DNA from: an uncultured Bradyrhizobium sp.
GTDB lineage: Bacteria > Pseudomonadota > Alphaproteobacteria > Rhizobiales > Xanthobacteraceae
Direction: 5' to 3'
DNA length: 64,000 bases
Assembly (NCBI RefSeq): GCF_947648125.1
Contig: NZ_CANSMR010000009.1
Location: 186,001 to 250,000 of the forward strand
The position numbers and the translations under genes are program-made. Under the pieces are notes generated by a model. The model saw nothing but the letters and a program-made list of their open reading frames with translations. It searched no databases and was not told the origin of the DNA. This document shows positions 61,725 to 64,000 of the stretch, in pieces (position 1 is the stretch's first letter; each line of letters begins with the position of its first letter).

Positions 61725-64000
61725 CAGCATCCTCTGCTTCGCCATCCGTCAGCGTTGGCTGATGATGATCGGCGTCCTCGCCATGGCCGGCTTCGGTGCC
61801 TGGAATTTCACGCTCCTGCCGATCGATGCCGTTCCGGACATCACCAACGTTCAGGTCCAGATCAACAGCCGCGCCCCCGGCTACTCGCCTCTGGAAGTCG
61901 AGCAGCGCATCACCTTTCCGATCGAAACTGCGATAGGCGGCCTGCCCCGACTCGAGAGTACGCGATCGCTATCGCGCTACGGGCTCAGCCAGGTCACCGT
62001 GATCTTCAAGGACGGCACCGACATCTACTTTGCGAGGCAGATGGTCAACGAGCGGATTCAGCAGGTGCGGGATCAGTTGCCCTCCGGCATCGAGACGGCC
62101 ATGGGGCCGATCTCCACAGGGCTCGGCGAAATCTACATGTACACGGTCGAGGCCAAGCCAGAGGCCCGCAAGACGGACGGAGAGAAGTATAGTCCCACCG
62201 ACTTGCGCACGATCCAGGACTGGATCGTCAGGCCGCAACTGCGGACCGTTGCCGGTGTCAGCGAAGTCAATACGGTTGGTGGCTTCGAACGGCAGTTTCA
62301 GGTGCTGCCCGATCCCGCGCAACTGATGGCCTACAAGCTCGGCTTCCGCGATATCATGGCGGCACTCGCCTCGAACAACGCAAACGTCGGCGCCGGCTAT
62401 ATCGAGCGCAACGGCGAACAGTACCTCGTCCGCGCGCCGGGACAGGTCGCAAACCTCGACGAGATCAAGGAAATCGTAGTCGGCTCGCGAAATGGCGTCC
62501 CGGTGCGGGTATCCGACATAGCCGATGTCAGGGAGGGAACCGATTTGCGGACCGGAGCGGCAACGCTGAACGGGAAGGAGGTGGTGCTCGGTACCGCCAT
62601 GCTGCTGATCGGCGAGAATAGCCGCACCGTCGCGCAGCGTGTCGCTGCAAGGCTCAAGGAGATTGCACGTTCGTTGCCCGAGGGGATCATCGCGCATACC
62701 GTCTACGATCGCACACGCCTCGTCGAGGCGACGATCGCAACGGTGCAGAAGAACCTCTTTGAAGGTGCACTGCTGGTAATCGTGGTGCTGTTCCTGACGC
62801 TTGGAAACATCAAGGCTGCGGTCGCGACCGCGTGCGTCATTCCACTATCCATGCTGTTCGCCATCACCGGCATGGTGGAGGGCAAGGTCAGCGCCAACCT
62901 CATGAGCCTCGGCGCGATTGATTTCGGTATCATCATCGACGGAGCTGTGATCATCGTCGAGAACTGCCTCCGCCTCTTGGCGGCGGAGCAACGTCGGCTA
63001 GGTCGTGTCCTGACCCGCCCGGAGCGCTTTGAGACCATTCTTGCAGGCTCGCGCGAGGTCATCCGCCCTAGCCTGTTCGGCACGTTCATCATTGCCGTCG
63101 TCTATTTACCGATTCTGACGCTCACGGGCGTCGAAGGCAAGATGTTCACGCCCATGGCTTTGACCGTGCTTATGGCGTTGACAGGGGCCAGTATCTTATC
63201 GATGACATTTGTGCCGGCGGCCGTGGCGCTCTTGGTCACGGGCAAGGTCTCAGAACATGAGAACTACCTCATGCGGGCCGCGCGCCGCATCTATGCGCCC
63301 CTGCTCGCGGCCTCGATCCGCAACCGGTTCGGCGTTGCAGTGATTGCGGTCCTGCTGGTTGTTCTCTGTGGGATCGCGGCCTCGCACATGGGCGGTGAGT
63401 TCATTCCCAGCCTCGACGAATTGGATGCCTCGGCGGAGGTGGTCCGCATCCCCAGCGTTAGCGTGACTCAATCGGTTGCGATGGAAGCGATGCTTGAGAA
63501 GCGATTGCTCAAACTTCCCGAGGTCAAGGAGGTATTCGCTCGCACCGGTACGGCGGAGGTTGCGACCGACCCGATGCCCCAGTCCAACTCGGACAACTAC
63601 ATCATGCTGAAACCGAGAAAGGAGTGGCCCGATCCTGCCAAACCGAAGGCCGCTGTCGTTGCGGAAATCCAGGCGGCGGCGGAGGACGTCCCCGGCAACG
63701 CCTATGGATTCTCACAGCCGATCCAGCAGCGCATGAACGAACTCATCTCGGGCGTGCGGAGCGATGTCGCCGTCAAGATATTCGGCGATAATTTGGACGA
63801 ACTGATCCAGGCCGCAGGCCGGGTCCAGGCGGTCTTGCAGAAAGTGGAGGGGGCGGCTGACGTGAAAGCTGAGCAAGCGACAGGGTTGCCCGTGCTCACC
63901 GTCCAACTCAACCGCCAAGCTCTATCGCGTTACGGAATCAACGTCGCCGACGTTCAGAATCTCGTCGAAATGGCCGTGGGCGGCAAGAACGCCGGCCGCC
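61717..64000 (+). CDS. czcA: Heavy-metal RND pump, CzcA-like (3' end outside window)
   Basis: At least 761 residues, open to the right edge; the family is about 1,040. TM1 is near 12-32 with the CzcA-type start SILCFAIRQRW. The proton-relay helix reads DFGIIIDGAVIIVEN with Asp402, Asp408 and Glu415 at the same numbers as in CzcA. This DFG-DGA-EN pattern is the Zn/Co/Cd/Ni class rather than the Cu/Ag CusA class. GGGAGG lies before ATG 61717. Overlap of 8 bp with czcB indicates coupled translation. It expels divalent metals from periplasm or cytoplasm through CzcC. Confidence 0.92.
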   Translation, partial: MIDSILCFAIRQRWLMMIGVLAMAGFGAWNFTLLPIDAVPDITNVQVQINSRAPGYSPLEVEQRITFPIETAIGGLPRLESTRSLSRYGLSQVTVIFKDGTDIYFARQMVNERIQQVRDQLPSGIETAMGPISTGLGEIYMYTVEAKPEARKTDGEKYSPTDLRTIQDWIVRPQLRTVAGVSEVNTVGGFERQFQVLPDPAQLMAYKLGFRDIMAALASNNANVGAGYIERNGEQYLVRAPGQVANLDEIKEIVVGSRNGVPVRVSDIADVREGTDLRTGAATLNGKEVVLGTAMLLIGENSRTVAQRVAARLKEIARSLPEGIIAHTVYDRTRLVEATIATVQKNLFEGALLVIVVLFLTLGNIKAAVATACVIPLSMLFAITGMVEGKVSANLMSLGAIDFGIIIDGAVIIVENCLRLLAAEQRRLGRVLTRPERFETILAGSREVIRPSLFGTFIIAVVYLPILTLTGVEGKMFTPMALTVLMALTGASILSMTFVPAAVALLVTGKVSEHENYLMRAARRIYAPLLAASIRNRFGVAVIAVLLVVLCGIAASHMGGEFIPSLDELDASAEVVRIPSVSVTQSVAMEAMLEKRLLKLPEVKEVFARTGTAEVATDPMPQSNSDNYIMLKPRKEWPDPAKPKAAVVAEIQAAAEDVPGNAYGFSQPIQQRMNELISGVRSDVAVKIFGDNLDELIQAAGRVQAVLQKVEGAADVKAEQATGLPVLTVQLNRQALSRYGINVADVQNLVEMAVGGKNAGR

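Noticed and set aside
1-64000. CRISPR arrays, tRNA/rRNA genes, phage or transposase genes
   Set aside because: Looked for on both strands; no regular repeat-spacer series, RNA gene or recombinase-like protein was seen.

Overview
The window looks like chromosomal DNA of a Bradyrhizobium-type alphaproteobacterium (Nitrobacteraceae). The evidence is uniformly high GC with alphaproteobacterial codon use, a hopanoid locus of the Rhodopseudomonas/Bradyrhizobium kind (hpnC-D-E-shc-hpnG, hpnH, ispH, hpnN, hpnO and the C-2 methylase hpnP), an EcfG-type stress promoter, FixK-type boxes and several dispersed palindromic repeats. No phage, insertion sequence, CRISPR array, tRNA or rRNA was seen. Calls rest on reading motifs by eye; no database search was possible.

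Layout. 1-1.1 kb: 3' end of a UxaA-family dehydratase, palindromic repeats and a small SGNH hydrolase. 1.2-7.9 kb: a translationally coupled operon of a transglutaminase/DUF2126 protein, an ATP-grasp/alpha-E protein and a second transglutaminase. 8-11.4 kb (minus): a diguanylate cyclase and a chemoreceptor. 11.7-18.2 kb: a B12-linked block eutB-hpnP-eutC followed by an MMPL/RND exporter. 19.2-35.9 kb: the hopanoid locus. hpnC-D-E-shc-hpnG form one tightly coupled operon (squalene from farnesyl-PP, cyclisation to diploptene, side-chain processing). ispH-hpnH run the opposite way, and hpnN and hpnO lie beyond. Between hpnG and hpnH sits an unrelated block: a TetR regulator, a chimeric scar joining the start of an AidB-like acyl-CoA dehydrogenase to a class II aldolase lacking its N-terminus, and a DUF2520 protein. 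36.1-38.8 kb (minus): metallophosphoesterase, amicyanin-like cupredoxin, ECF sigma factor and zinc-finger anti-sigma factor.

39-43.6 kb is a stress block: GFA enzyme, His-rich protein, UspA, Spy-like protein, Ca2+/H+ antiporter, Gly/Tyr-rich protein and a small zinc-ribbon protein. Three FixK/FNR-type boxes lie about 70 bp upstream of three of these genes. 43.7-49 kb (minus) is a probable catabolic set (two MaoC-like proteins, MFS transporter, GMC oxidoreductase, alpha/beta hydrolase) with a divergent IclR regulator. 50-57 kb holds two M20 amidohydrolases, a PNPOx-like protein, a small membrane protein, a possible orphan immunity protein, a P450 and a LysR regulator. 57-58.7 kb is a PiT phosphate transporter. 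59-64 kb is a czcCBA-type metal efflux operon running off the window.

The observations most worth following are the perfect EcfG promoter in front of hpnN, the eutB-hpnP-eutC arrangement with a paralogous RND exporter next to it, the aidB/aldolase deletion scar inside the hopanoid locus, and the three evenly placed FixK boxes.
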